Assembly: GCF_003478035.1 (NCBI RefSeq)
Contig: NZ_QUEP01000002.1
Location: 186,001-250,000 of the forward strand
Reading direction: 5' to 3'
Source: Clostridium sp. OF03-18AA
GTDB taxonomy: Bacteria > Bacillota > Clostridia > Lachnospirales > Lachnospiraceae
Length of the DNA stretch: 64,000 nt
In this document: positions 53,562 through 62,997 of the stretch, one piece after another
Layout: every line of letters begins with the position of its first letter
Position numbering within the stretch: the first letter of the stretch is position 1
Made by a program: the position numbers and the translations under genes
Notes under the pieces: generated by a model
Databases searched by the model: none
Told to the model about the DNA's origin: nothing
Seen by the model: the letters and a program-made list of their open reading frames with translations, nothing else

Positions 53562-53589
53562 TTGACGAATGTGTAATTTATGATATAAT
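53562..53589 (+). promoter_or_regulatory. rpsU promoter
   Basis: TTGACG at 53562-53567, a 16-bp spacer and TATAAT at 53584-53589, with an A/T-rich upstream stretch. The leader to rpsU is about 70 nt. Confidence 0.75.
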
Positions 53590-53665
53590 CATACCAGTGC
53601 TAAAAAATACCCAAACAGTTGTATTATGCACAATTACACAACTGGAGGGAGGTTAGGTGTGAGCT

Positions 53666-53842
53666 ATGTCAAACGTAATCGTTAAAGATAACGAAAGCCT
53701 GGACAGCGCTTTACGCAGATTCAAAAGAAACTGCGCAAAGGCAGGTATTCAGCAGGAGATTCGTAAAAGAGAGCATTATGAGAAGCCGAGCGTAAGACGT
53801 AAAAAGAAGTCTGAAGCGGCAAGAAAGCGCAAGTACAACTAA
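53666..53842 (+). CDS. rpsU: 30S ribosomal protein S21
   Basis: The 58-residue protein begins [20 protein letters not shown] and has the S21 pattern throughout ([20 protein letters not shown], then a basic tail ending RKRKYN). S21 sits near the 3' end of 16S rRNA and helps initiation. Two possible ribosome sites precede the ATG (GGAGGGAGG further up and AGGTGTGAGC nearer). Its own promoter lies upstream and a strong terminator follows, so it is a single-gene unit. Confidence 0.95.
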   Translation: MSNVIVKDNESLDSALRRFKRNCAKAGIQQEIRKREHYEKPSVRRKKKSEAARKRKYN

Positions 53843-53851
53843 TAAGCGTAC

Positions 53852-53890
53852 AGGGGCTGTTCCTTTGGGGACGGCTCCTTTTTCTTTTTT
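53852..53890 (+). terminator. rpsU terminator
   Basis: AGGGGCTGTTCC (53852-53863) and GGGACGGCTCCT (53868-53879) form a 12-bp stem with G-U pairs, then TTTTTCTTTTTT. Confidence 0.85.
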
Positions 53891-53984
53891 ATACGCAGGC
53901 TCTTGCCGAAGTCCCAAAATAAAGGGATGTGGTGATGAAAACGAAACGGATCAGGGGTTAAAAATTGGTTGCGGGATAAACGAG

Positions 53985-55040
53985 GACGTATTATACTATG
54001 GGAAACTTGCGGTGTTCGGCCTCTGTATCATCGCGAGTATCTCCGGCGGGAACATGGCAAAGGGCCTGATCTGCGGATTCTTAGGAATCTTAACAGCTAC
54101 TGTCGGTATCGACAGCGTAACAAGCTACATCCGTTTCACAGACAACGCAAACCTTCTCTCCGGTATCCAGTACATCCCGGTTATGATCGGTCTCTTCGCG
54201 ATGAGCCAGGCTTTCGAGACCATCGAGGATATCTACAGCACCGATGAGATCGATGCGAGCGTAACAAGACTTCTTCCGACAAAGGAGGATGTGAAGACGA
54301 TCCTTCGCGTTGCTCCGGTTACCGGTCTCATCGGAACCATGATCGGCATCATCCCTGGTGCAGGTGCTGATATCGGATCCTTCGTTGGATACAACACAGC
54401 CCGCGGAATGTCAAAACATCCGGAACTGTTCGGTAAAGGAAGCCCGGAGACCGTTGCTGCTTCCGAGGGCGGAAACAACGGTGTTACCGGCGGTGCAATG
54501 ATCCCGATGATGACACTCGGTGTTCCTGGTGATGCCGTAGCAGCGATCATGATCGGCGCACTGACGATCCAGGGTCTTACCCCGGGACCGATGCTCTTCA
54601 AGGCAAACAAGGTTCTTGTATACACGATCTTCCTTGGAATGTTCGTTGCCAACACGATCATGGTACTCCTTGGATTCTCCTGCATCCGCCTTTTCACAAA
54701 GGTATTGAGCGTTCCGAAGACGATCTTAACTCCGATCATCTTCATCCTCTGCGTAGTCGGAAGCTATGCGATGAGAAGCAACTTCTACGATGTAGGAACG
54801 ATGCTGATCGCAGGTGTCATCGGCTGGCTCATGGGTAAAGTAAAGATCCCGACAAGCCCGGTGATCCTCGGTCTGATCCTTGGACCGATGGCGGAGAAGA
54901 ACTTCCGTACCGCACTCTTAAAGTCCAGCGGTGATCCGGTCGTATTCTTCAACATCCCGATCTGCTGGTTCTTCCTGGCGTTGATCGCATTCACGCTTTT
55001 TGGTGCAGTGCGCGGACAGTTAAAGAAGAAAACAAACTAA
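53985..55040 (+). pseudogene. 5'-truncated TctA-family transporter permease
   Basis: About 350 residues match the C-terminal two thirds of TctA, the large membrane subunit of tripartite tricarboxylate transporters (usually ~500). Recognisable parts are GLCIIASISGGNMAKGLICG, GIQYIPVMIGLFAMSQAFE, IPGAGADIGSF and GVPGDAVAAIMIGALTIQG. The first ~140 residues are missing. Upstream in the same frame is unrelated sequence from the rpsU terminator, with no convincing ribosome site. No tctB or tctC lies nearby. A deletion that fused the gene body to the rpsU region is likely. Confidence 0.75.
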
Positions 55041-55056
55041 AAACTGTGGATTTTTA

Positions 55057-55107
55057 AGCCGCGTCTGCTTTCTGGTTCTAAGCTGGAAAACAGATGCGGC
55101 TTTTTGA
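55057..55107. terminator. bidirectional terminator between tctA remnant and LysR gene
   Basis: AAGCCGC (55057-55063) pairs with GCGGCTT (55097-55103), with TCTG..TTTC/GAAAA..CAGA inside, flanked by T-tracts on both strands. Confidence 0.75.
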
Positions 55108-56025
55108 TTATTGTATAATTGTTTTCAGAAAACGTGCGAGTTCGTGAATATATGGTGGAATAAAATCACATTGCCGAAACACGAGGGAGATGGGGGCTGA
55201 GATCGGCGGATCTCCGATCAGGTAATAATTGAGATCCGGGGAGATATCATGAGATAGGTACCTTCGCATTGTAAAACTGCAGCCCATGTGGTGCTGGGTC
55301 ATTTGGTGAGCAGTTTCCAGGCCGCCTTCTGACAGAAGGTTAGAAGGCGTTAAGTTCCAGCGGCGAAATGCTTTTTGTTCCAGATAATAGATAGTCTCAG
55401 AGGGGAGCTGCGTGATGAATGGGATATCTTGAAAATCAGAGAGCTCAACATACTGATAAGGAGAAATTTCGCATTTGTAAACTGGAAAACGCCAATTTGT
55501 ATTCTTAGGAACGACAAGGAGAAGATAATCTTTCGTTACAGTTAAATATTGAAAAATATCTTTATTCAGATGAGGAGAAACTTTACTCATAAAAACGATA
55601 TCCAACTGATCATTTTCCAGCTTTTTTGTGAGATCCTCAAGAACACTCTTAGAAAAACGCAGAGAAACGCCAGGGTACATTTTCGAAAAATGGTCCATGA
55701 TCGGCGGGATCAGGAAAGGAGCCTGGATCCAGGGAAGACCGATGCGTAAAGTACAGTTTTCAGAGTGGAGGAGAGAATCCAGTTGAATATGGAAATACTC
55801 CTCAAGATCTAAGATCTTTTTTGCCGTGCTTAAATAGAGTTCCCCGGCTTTTGTGGGCACCATGCGCCGGCCATTTCTAGTAAATAAAGGTGCTTCCAGT
55901 TCTACTTCAAGATTTGACAGAAAGATACTGAGAGCAGGCTGGGTCATGGACAATTTTTTTGCCGCAGCAGAGAGTGAGCCGGATTCTGCAATCGTTGTAA
56001 CATAGACCAGTTCTTTTGAATACAT
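55108..56025 (-). CDS. LysR-family transcriptional regulator
   Basis: This 305-residue protein has an N-terminal helix-turn-helix (AESGSLSAAAKKLSMTQPALSI, residues ~13-34, quoted in two parts: AESGSLSAAAKKL and SMTQPALSI) and a periplasmic-binding-like effector domain. It is divergent from a YfcC carrier and M20 peptidase, the usual layout for a LysR activator of those genes. The effector is unknown, perhaps an amino-acid conjugate. Confidence 0.9.
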   Translation of the reverse strand: MYSKELVYVTTIAESGSLSAAAKKLSMTQPALSIFLSNLEVELEAPLFTRNGRRMVPTKAGELYLSTAKKILDLEEYFHIQLDSLLHSENCTLRIGLPWIQAPFLIPPIMDHFSKMYPGVSLRFSKSVLEDLTKKLENDQLDIVFMSKVSPHLNKDIFQYLTVTKDYLLLVVPKNTNWRFPVYKCEISPYQYVELSDFQDIPFITQLPSETIYYLEQKAFRRWNLTPSNLLSEGGLETAHQMTQHHMGCSFTMRRYLSHDISPDLNYYLIGDPPISAPISLVFRQCDFIPPYIHELARFLKTIIQ

Positions 56026-56194
56026 ATCAGATTCCCCCTTTAATTGCTTTTAGTATAGCATATAAAAAACACATGTGACGAATAAAATATAAAGAAAATT
56101 TATAGATGTACACAAAGTATAAAAATGTGAAAGTTGTTTGTGAAATTCATGTGATTTATGATAATTATATCACAAATGCATAGGAGGAACGAAT

Positions 56195-57595
56195 ATGAAG
56201 AACGAACAAAAGAAACGGGAACTTCCAAATACGATCGTAATCATATTACTGATCATTTTAGCAGCCTGTATTATGACCTGGATCATACCGGCTGGAGAGT
56301 ATGTGAGGGTAAAAAACGAGGCGGGAACTTCTGTAATTGATCCGAATCAGTTTTCTTTTGTGGCGCGTACGCCGGTGAATCCCCTGACGATACCGAACCA
56401 CATTGCCAAAGGTTTTAAGGATGGTGTGGCTCTGTTTCTGTGTATTGTATTTTCTGGCGGAGCATTTCGCTTTGTGAATGTCAGTGGGGCGCTGCAGTCG
56501 GCAATTGCAAAGGTCGTAAAGAAATATTCCAATACGATCTGGGTCCTGATTCCGTTACTTACCAGTATTTTCACATTGATTTGCACAGTGAAGGGAGTAA
56601 ACACATTTATACCGTTTGCCCCAATTCTTGTGGTGATCGCCCAGGCGATGGGACTTGATGCAATCGTCGGTGTCGGAATCATTCTTCTCGGCGGCGCAGT
56701 AGGCTTCAGTACCGGACCATTAAATGGATCAACAACAACCGTGGCGCAGGAACTGGCAGGACTTCCATTGTACTCAGGAATCGGCTACCGGATGGTATGC
56801 CTTGTGGTATTTGCGGTTGTGACGAATATCTACCTTGTTCGGTATGCGATGAAGATCAAGAAAAATCCGGAATTGAGCCCAATGTACGGATATACTGCAG
56901 GCACTCAGAAATCTGAAGAAAAGTCCCTAGATGATTTTGGACCTATGACAAAGACAAAAAGCCTTATTTTGATTATTATGGCGGCCTGCCTGTTAGTTAT
57001 GGTCGGTGGTTCCCTAACTTTTGGATGGGGAATGATGGATATGGCGGCTATTTATATCTGGATGGCAGTGCTCATGGCGATCACACTCAGAATGTCTCCG
57101 AATCAGGCAGTAAACGAGTTTATTGCGGGAATGAAGACAATGCTCATGGCGGCCAGTATTGTGTGTGTTGCGAAAGCTGTCTCCTCGATTCTCACAGCGG
57201 GAACGATCATTGATACGATTATTTACGGACTGAGCTTTATTCTGAAAGCAGTTCCGACGATCCTTCAGGGACCGGCGATGTACATGATCAATATCGTTAT
57301 AAATATTTTTATTACATCTGGAAGCGGACAGGCCGCAGTAGTAATTCCGATCGTTGCACCGCTCGCGGATATGATCGGAATTACAAGACAGACTGCTGTA
57401 CTGGCATTCAACTTCGGGGATGGTTTCTGCAACTATATTCTTCCGACATCATCAGCACTGATGGGAATTTTAAGTATGGGAAATGTACCATATGATCGGT
57501 GGATGAAATTTATGTGGAAATTATTCCTGATCTGGATGGTGGTGGGATCTGTTCTGATGATCATTGCACAGATGATCCATTTTGGACCGATGTAA
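56195..57595 (+). CDS. YfcC/DcuC-family carrier
   Basis: This 466-residue membrane protein has about 11-12 hydrophobic segments. Family marks are WIIPAGEYVRV near the N-terminus and GAVGFSTGPLNGSTTTVAQ and FITSGSGQAAVVIPIVAPLA in the middle and end, typical of YfcC proteins that carry dicarboxylates, amino acids or peptides-like compounds. It is followed 13 bp later by an M20 amidohydrolase, a pairing like AbgT-AbgB for aminobenzoyl-glutamate use. AGGAGG precedes the ATG. A dyad GTGAT..ATCAC lies at 56151-56173 upstream. Confidence 0.86.
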   Translation: MKNEQKKRELPNTIVIILLIILAACIMTWIIPAGEYVRVKNEAGTSVIDPNQFSFVARTPVNPLTIPNHIAKGFKDGVALFLCIVFSGGAFRFVNVSGALQSAIAKVVKKYSNTIWVLIPLLTSIFTLICTVKGVNTFIPFAPILVVIAQAMGLDAIVGVGIILLGGAVGFSTGPLNGSTTTVAQELAGLPLYSGIGYRMVCLVVFAVVTNIYLVRYAMKIKKNPELSPMYGYTAGTQKSEEKSLDDFGPMTKTKSLILIIMAACLLVMVGGSLTFGWGMMDMAAIYIWMAVLMAITLRMSPNQAVNEFIAGMKTMLMAASIVCVAKAVSSILTAGTIIDTIIYGLSFILKAVPTILQGPAMYMINIVINIFITSGSGQAAVVIPIVAPLADMIGITRQTAVLAFNFGDGFCNYILPTSSALMGILSMGNVPYDRWMKFMWKLFLIWMVVGSVLMIIAQMIHFGPM

Positions 57596-57608
57596 GAGAG
57601 GGAAAAGA

Positions 57609-58793
57609 ATGAAGGAACAATTATTTGCATATCTGGATACACGAAGCCAGGAAATGAATGAGATGGCAGATGCGATCTTTACGCATCCAGAGACGGCTCA
57701 CAATGAATATTTTGCCAGCAGTTTGCTGTGTGATTTCCTGACAAAAGAGGGATTTCAGGTGGAGCGGGGGCTCGGACGGCAGGAAACAGCATTTCGGGCG
57801 GAACAGACGCTTGGAAATGGCAATGGGCCGTCGATTGGACTTCTGTGCGAGTATGATGCGCTAGAGGGACTGGGACATGCCTGCGGACATCATATGCAGG
57901 GCCCAGGAATCTGCGGAACAGCCGTGGCTCTGAAAAAAATTCTGGATAATAAGTGCAATGGAAAAATCATTGTATATGGAACACCAGCGGAAGAGAGCGG
58001 CGGAGGAAAGATCATCTTACTGGAGGACGGTTATCTGAAGGATATCGATGTGGCTTTAATGCTCCATGGTTCTCCGACAACATGTGTGGATGTCAAATCG
58101 ATGGCAGCGGCATCCGTGACAGTGACATTCCACGGAAAATCAGCACATGCTGCTTTGAAACCGGAGGCAGGAAGAAGCGCGTTTGATGCATTGCTTTTAT
58201 CATTCAATGGATTGGAATTCCTCCGGGAACATGTTCGGGAAGATTCGAGAATCCATTATACCATGCAGGAACTTCCGGGACCGGCCAATATTGTTCCGGC
58301 GAAGGCTGTAGGAGCGTTCAGTGTCCGCTCTTACAATTCTGTATATCTTCATGATGAACTCCTGCCTCGCTTCTGTGACGTGATGAGGGGAGCTGCAATC
58401 ATGACGGGGACGAGTTATGAGATAAAGACGGAACGAATCCTTGAGGGAAAAGTTCCGGCATACAGTCTGAATGAGATCGTGATGGAAAATGCAAGGCTGG
58501 TTGGTGCCCCGCGGATAAGAGCCCCCAGGGAAAAAACAGGATCTTCAGATTTTGGAAATGTTATGTATGAAGTCCCGGGCTGTTGTATCCGAATAGCGTT
58601 TGTGCCGGAGGGAACTTCGTCCCACTCGCAGATGTTTCTTGACATGGGATTGACGGAAGAGGCACATCAGGCAATCTTATATGCTGCCAAAATCCTGGCC
58701 GGAACGGCGTGGGATCTTTTGAGTGACAATGAGCACATGGAAACGGTGAAAAATGAATTTCGTGAAAATAAAGCACGGTTAAAAAACATGTAA
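57609..58793 (+). CDS. M20-family amidohydrolase/peptidase
   Basis: This 394-residue zinc enzyme has CEYDALEGLGHACGHHMQG (metal ligands and catalytic region, about residues 81-99) and PAEESGGGK (about 128-136). An inserted dimerization domain follows and the last His ligand lies in the TSSHSQMF region. Such proteins remove acyl or aminobenzoyl groups from amino acids. ATG 57609 is chosen over 57582 because GAGAGGGAAAAG precedes it. It probably hydrolyses what the YfcC carrier imports. Confidence 0.88.
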   Translation: MKEQLFAYLDTRSQEMNEMADAIFTHPETAHNEYFASSLLCDFLTKEGFQVERGLGRQETAFRAEQTLGNGNGPSIGLLCEYDALEGLGHACGHHMQGPGICGTAVALKKILDNKCNGKIIVYGTPAEESGGGKIILLEDGYLKDIDVALMLHGSPTTCVDVKSMAAASVTVTFHGKSAHAALKPEAGRSAFDALLLSFNGLEFLREHVREDSRIHYTMQELPGPANIVPAKAVGAFSVRSYNSVYLHDELLPRFCDVMRGAAIMTGTSYEIKTERILEGKVPAYSLNEIVMENARLVGAPRIRAPREKTGSSDFGNVMYEVPGCCIRIAFVPEGTSSHSQMFLDMGLTEEAHQAILYAAKILAGTAWDLLSDNEHMETVKNEFRENKARLKNM

Positions 58794-58840
58794 CCTACAG
58801 AACCTGCCACTGGCAGCATCTTTCGGATGCATGGCAACAT

Positions 58841-58881
58841 AAAAAGACACGGACTGGCAGTTTGTTGGTCCGTGTCTTTTT
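58841..58881 (+). terminator. intrinsic terminator after the M20 gene
   Basis: AAAAAGACACGGAC (58841-58854) pairs with GTCCGTGTCTTTTT (58868-58881), a perfect 14-bp stem. Confidence 0.9.
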
Positions 58882-58916
58882 ATGACAGCAGCAATGTGGA
58901 GGAATAGGAGACAAAA

Positions 58917-59783
58917 ATGGAAAAGAATATGAGCGTTACGATTGCAGGAGACGTGCTGTGCGATATTGTAAGTGGTTTTCTGCAGGGAATCGGGGTTCAC
59001 TGCTATATCGACGGAATCGACGCAGCGCCTGGAGGAGCGACAGGTTTGTCGATCCTGCTGAATCGAATAACCGGTCTGCCAATCGGAATGTTGACGATCT
59101 GGATCAATCTTCCACTGATGGTGGCATCCTGGATTCTGCTAGGACGATCAAGAACAGTAAAAACAGTCAAGACAGTTTTGATCTGCAATGCGATCATAGA
59201 TCTGGCAGTGACACCATATTTGCCGGTATATACAGGGAACCGGTTTATGGCATGCATTATTGGAGGTGTCTTGGTTGGGATAGGGATGGCAATCGTTTTT
59301 ATGAGTGGATCTACAACGGGAGGAAGTGACATAGGAGCAAAGCTGATACAAAAATATTTTCCTCATATCCAGACAGGGACGGCGCTGATGGTACTTGATC
59401 TTATTATTATCGGGACATCGATTCTAATGTTCAGAAATATAGAGTCGGGGTTATATGGGATGATCTCCATGGTGGTTACAAGCTATGTGATCGATATGAC
59501 GTTATACGGCTTGAACCGGAGTACGATGATGACGGTCGTCACTCCATTTTCTGATAAAATCGCAGATGTACTCATGGAATATCTGGATCGTGGCTGCACT
59601 TTGTTGGAATGTAGGGGAGCATATTCAAAGAAGGCGAGCGGCGTTACCCTGTGTGTTGTGGACAGAAAACAGATGTATAAAGCGAAAAAACTGATCTATC
59701 AGATCGATCCGAAAGCGTTCTTGATCGTCAGTGAGGCACGGGAAGTATATGGGGAAGGTTTTCTGGCATCTGATCAGGAATGA
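58917..59783 (+). CDS. YitT-family membrane protein
   Basis: This 288-residue protein has five or six membrane segments (residues ~8-180) with GATGLSILLNRITGLPIG and SGSTTGGSDIGAKLIQK, both typical of the YitT (DUF161) family. A cytoplasmic DUF2179 domain follows (TLLECRGAYSKKASGVTLCV). Function is not firmly known. GGAATAGGAG precedes the ATG. It stands alone between a terminator and the spore genes. Confidence 0.88.
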   Translation: MEKNMSVTIAGDVLCDIVSGFLQGIGVHCYIDGIDAAPGGATGLSILLNRITGLPIGMLTIWINLPLMVASWILLGRSRTVKTVKTVLICNAIIDLAVTPYLPVYTGNRFMACIIGGVLVGIGMAIVFMSGSTTGGSDIGAKLIQKYFPHIQTGTALMVLDLIIIGTSILMFRNIESGLYGMISMVVTSYVIDMTLYGLNRSTMMTVVTPFSDKIADVLMEYLDRGCTLLECRGAYSKKASGVTLCVVDRKQMYKAKKLIYQIDPKAFLIVSEAREVYGEGFLASDQE

Positions 59784-59846
59784 CTATGCATACATGAAGT
59801 GCGGCAGTCATAAAATTTAACAAGGCATGATACGGCGGAGCATAGC

Positions 59847-60119
59847 ATGAGAGGGCAGAAAAAGGATGATTTTCCCCGGATGGACTCCGCCGGGGTGTTT
59901 GCAGACGCGGTGGGCGGGGAGACGCTTTTGACATTCATCGGGACGCGGGCGGTACATATTGAAAATTACAGGAGTATTCTTGTATACACGGATACGGAGA
60001 TCCGGATCCAGTGCAGGCATTATATTCTCTTTGTTTCGGGAAAGAAGTTAAAGATCTGCTATTATGATAAGGATGAGATGAAAATATCCGGCCGCCTGGA
60101 GGTGATCCGGTTTGAATAG
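59847..60119 (+). CDS. yqfC: sporulation protein YqfC (YabP family)
   Basis: The 90-residue protein contains the YabP/YqfC fold pattern (LLTFIGTRAVHIENYRSI, then YTDTEIRIQCRHYILFVSG). It is needed for sporulation in Bacillus and made in the mother cell. Its end overlaps yqfD by 8 bp, with the perfect ribosome site GGAGGTGATC inside its last codons. The yqfC-yqfD-phoH-ybeY order is conserved in spore-formers. Confidence 0.93.
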   Translation: MRGQKKDDFPRMDSAGVFADAVGGETLLTFIGTRAVHIENYRSILVYTDTEIRIQCRHYILFVSGKKLKICYYDKDEMKISGRLEVIRFE

Positions 60120-61494
60120 ATTAAAAGATATGCGGGAGGGAAGCGTGAAAGTCCGGATCGAGGGGAGAGGGATGGAGCGCTTTTTTAATATTGCGGCCCA
60201 GAGAGGGATCACGATTACAGAGATAGAGACAAAGGAAACAAAGAAAGCGCGAAAAGCAGGTTCGGTCGGGAAAAAAGAAGACAGAGTAGAGAAAATCCAT
60301 GCGGCAGAATACAGCCATCGACAGTATACACAAAAAGATGAGTGTATTGAGAGAAATGAATATGAAAAAGATAATGCGGAAATGGAAAAAACGGTATATT
60401 TTTGGACGTCTCCGCGCAACTTCAAACGCTTGAAGCCGATCGCCCGGAAAACGGATGTCCGTCTTCGAATCACAGAAAAACATGGTTTTCCATTCTGGCT
60501 TCTCCTGGGACGCCGCAGAATTCTCTGGGTCGGCGGACTGGCAGCGTTCTTTCTTTTGCTCTATAGTTCGTCCTTCCATGTGTGGGACATCTCCTTTGAA
60601 GGAAATCACCGCTTTACAGATGAGACCTTGCTGCACTTTATGGCCACAGTCCCGGTGCAGTGCGGGATGAGAAAGAGCCGGATCTCCTGCACAGAACTGG
60701 AAAAAAGGATCCGGAACGCGTTCCCGGAGATCAGCTGGGTGTCCGCGGAGCTGACCGGCACGAGACTCACGATTCATTTGCGGGAGAACGACGGGATCTT
60801 AAAGGCGGAGACGGAACCGGAAACGCCCTGTGAGCTCACAGCTGGGACAGACGGCACCGTGACAAGGATCATCGTCCGGAACGGAAAAGCCAGAGTGAAG
60901 GTCGGAGACACGGTGAAAGCCGGGGATGTTCTGGTATCGGGGGAACTCCCGCTCTACGATGACTCGGAGACACTTGTGAAGACAAATAAGGTCCATGCGG
61001 ACGCTGAAGTTTACGCCAGGACTGTCAAAACAGTCACATGGAAGATCCCGGATACGGAAGAGATCCGTGCAAGGACAGGAAAGAGGCGCCGAGGTATCTT
61101 TTTTAAACTTCTGGACCTGGAATTCTGCTTTCTGATGCCGGATCTCAAAAAAGAAAGCACATGGGAACTGTTTATGGAAGAATTCCAGCTGAAGCTTTCG
61201 AAAAATTTTTATCTCCCAGTCTACGGCGGGATCCTCACCGCAGAGGAATATGTTCCCTACGAAAAAGTCCTCACGGAAGCAGAGATCTCGGAGTCTGTGG
61301 ACCGATATTTGAACGAATATTTACAAAATTTTACCGAAAAAGGTATACAAATCCTTGGTAGTGATGTTAGAATAGAGAGAAGTGAATCGCACTGGACGAT
61401 TCATGGAACACTGACGGTGGTGGAGGACATCGCGAAGGAATCCCCCATCCCGGAAGATCAGGAGGAGATTCAGACAGTAGATGAGCATCATTGA
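60112..61494 (+). CDS. yqfD: sporulation protein YqfD
   Basis: This 460-residue protein has one membrane segment (about residues 139-158). A POTRA-like extracellular part follows (FEGNHRFTDETLLHFM) with the family stretch GTDGTVTRIIVRNGKA. The N-terminal ~120 residues are basic and charged. It starts with TTG at 60112, supported by GGAGGTGATC just upstream. It overlaps yqfC (8 bp) and phoH (14 bp). The membrane partner of YqfC in sporulation. Confidence 0.92.
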   Translation: MNRLKDMREGSVKVRIEGRGMERFFNIAAQRGITITEIETKETKKARKAGSVGKKEDRVEKIHAAEYSHRQYTQKDECIERNEYEKDNAEMEKTVYFWTSPRNFKRLKPIARKTDVRLRITEKHGFPFWLLLGRRRILWVGGLAAFFLLLYSSSFHVWDISFEGNHRFTDETLLHFMATVPVQCGMRKSRISCTELEKRIRNAFPEISWVSAELTGTRLTIHLRENDGILKAETEPETPCELTAGTDGTVTRIIVRNGKARVKVGDTVKAGDVLVSGELPLYDDSETLVKTNKVHADAEVYARTVKTVTWKIPDTEEIRARTGKRRRGIFFKLLDLEFCFLMPDLKKESTWELFMEEFQLKLSKNFYLPVYGGILTAEEYVPYEKVLTEAEISESVDRYLNEYLQNFTEKGIQILGSDVRIERSESHWTIHGTLTVVEDIAKESPIPEDQEEIQTVDEHH

Positions 61495-62503
61495 GACAAT
61501 CATAGACATTCCTGCAGAACATGAACGGAAAGTCTGCGGACAGTTTGACAGTTATCTGAAGAAAATCGAGCGGACGCTTCACGTATCCATGGTGGCGCGG
61601 GATGGGGAGATCAAGGTCATTGGACCGGATCATGCCGTAAAACGTGCCAAGAGCGTGTTTTCGACGCTTCTGGAGCTTTCGAAGCGGGGCGAAGAGATCG
61701 GGGAACAGAACGTGGATTACGCTCTGGCTCTTTCCTTTGAAGATAAGGACACGGAAATGCTTTCCTTGGACCGCGATATCATCTGTCACACCATAAATGG
61801 AAAACCGGTAAAACCGAAGACACTGGGACAGAAGCAGTATATCGATCTGATCCGGAAAAAAATGATCGTGTTCGGCGTGGGGCCTGCGGGAACCGGAAAA
61901 ACGTATCTTGGCATGTCCATGGCGATTCAGGCATTTAAAAATGGGGAAGTGGGCAGGATCATTCTGACGCGTCCGGCCATCGAGGCGGGAGAGAAGCTTG
62001 GCTTCCTTCCGGGAGATCTTCAGAGCAAGATCGATCCGTACCTGCGTCCGCTTTACGATGCCCTGTACCAGATCATGGGCGCGGACAGCTATCTTCACAA
62101 CTCGGAGAAAGGCCTGATCGAGGTGGCACCGCTCGCCTACATGCGTGGGCGTACCCTGGACAACGCCTTTATTATCCTTGATGAGGCTCAGAATACGACC
62201 CAGGCCCAGATGAAGATGTTCCTTACAAGGATCGGTTTCGGTTCCAAGGTTATTATCACCGGCGACCAGTCCCAGAAAGACCTGCCTGCGGGTCAGGTAT
62301 CTGGTCTCGACGTGGCACTCAAGGTGTTAAAGAATATTGACGATATCGGGATCTGCCGGTTCTCCAATGAGGATGTGGTGAGACATCCGCTTGTTCAGAA
62401 GATCGTGAAAGCATATGATGAATATGAAGGCCGCGAGAAGCCGGATAGAATATCCCGCGCGGAACATGGAAAGAGCGGCCGGGAAGGACGGGAACAGAGA
62501 TGA
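61481..62503 (+). CDS. phoH: PhoH-family ATPase
   Basis: The 340-residue protein has an N-terminal KH-like part and a RecA-like ATPase domain: Walker A GPAGTGKTYLGM (about residues 132-143), LTRPAIEAGEKLGFLPGDLQ, and Walker B ILDEAQNTT. PhoH proteins are linked to RNA metabolism and regularly sit beside ybeY. It overlaps yqfD by 14 bp and ybeY by 4 bp. Confidence 0.94.
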   Translation: MSIIETIIDIPAEHERKVCGQFDSYLKKIERTLHVSMVARDGEIKVIGPDHAVKRAKSVFSTLLELSKRGEEIGEQNVDYALALSFEDKDTEMLSLDRDIICHTINGKPVKPKTLGQKQYIDLIRKKMIVFGVGPAGTGKTYLGMSMAIQAFKNGEVGRIILTRPAIEAGEKLGFLPGDLQSKIDPYLRPLYDALYQIMGADSYLHNSEKGLIEVAPLAYMRGRTLDNAFIILDEAQNTTQAQMKMFLTRIGFGSKVIITGDQSQKDLPAGQVSGLDVALKVLKNIDDIGICRFSNEDVVRHPLVQKIVKAYDEYEGREKPDRISRAEHGKSGREGREQR

Positions 62504-62997
62504 CAGTGACAGTGGAGTACGAAGCAGAAGAAAAGCTGGATCTTCCCTATGAGGAGATCATCAAAAATGTGATCGAGGAGTCCCTGGATTATGTGGAGTG
62601 CCCGTATGACGCGGAGGTAAATGTTCTCCTGACGGATAATGCCGGGATCCACCAGATCAACCTTGATATGCGCGGGATCGACAACCCGACAGACGTTTTG
62701 TCGTTCCCGATGTGTGATTTTGAGACACCGGGCGACTTTTCCCATCTGGAAGAGACGCCGGAGGAATACTTCGACCCGGATACAGGGGAATTACTTATGG
62801 GGGATATTGTAATTTCCGTGGATAAGGTGAAAGAGCAGGCTGAGAAGTATGGCCACTCTCAGACGAGAGAACTGGCATTCTTAGTAGCGCACAGCATGCT
62901 TCATTTATCCGGCTACGACCATATGGAGGATGAGGAGCGGATCCAGATGGAGGACATGCAGAGAGAAATTCTGGAACGGAGAGGTTACAGGAGATGA
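62500..62997 (+). CDS. ybeY: endoribonuclease YbeY
   Basis: The 165-residue metalloprotein has the zinc motif HSMLHLSGYDH (about residues 130-140) and NPTDVLSFPM. YbeY helps mature the 16S rRNA 3' end and rRNA quality control. Both ends overlap neighbours (ATGA on each side), so it is translationally coupled to phoH and to the following lipoprotein. Confidence 0.96.
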   Translation: MTVTVEYEAEEKLDLPYEEIIKNVIEESLDYVECPYDAEVNVLLTDNAGIHQINLDMRGIDNPTDVLSFPMCDFETPGDFSHLEETPEEYFDPDTGELLMGDIVISVDKVKEQAEKYGHSQTRELAFLVAHSMLHLSGYDHMEDEERIQMEDMQREILERRGYRR

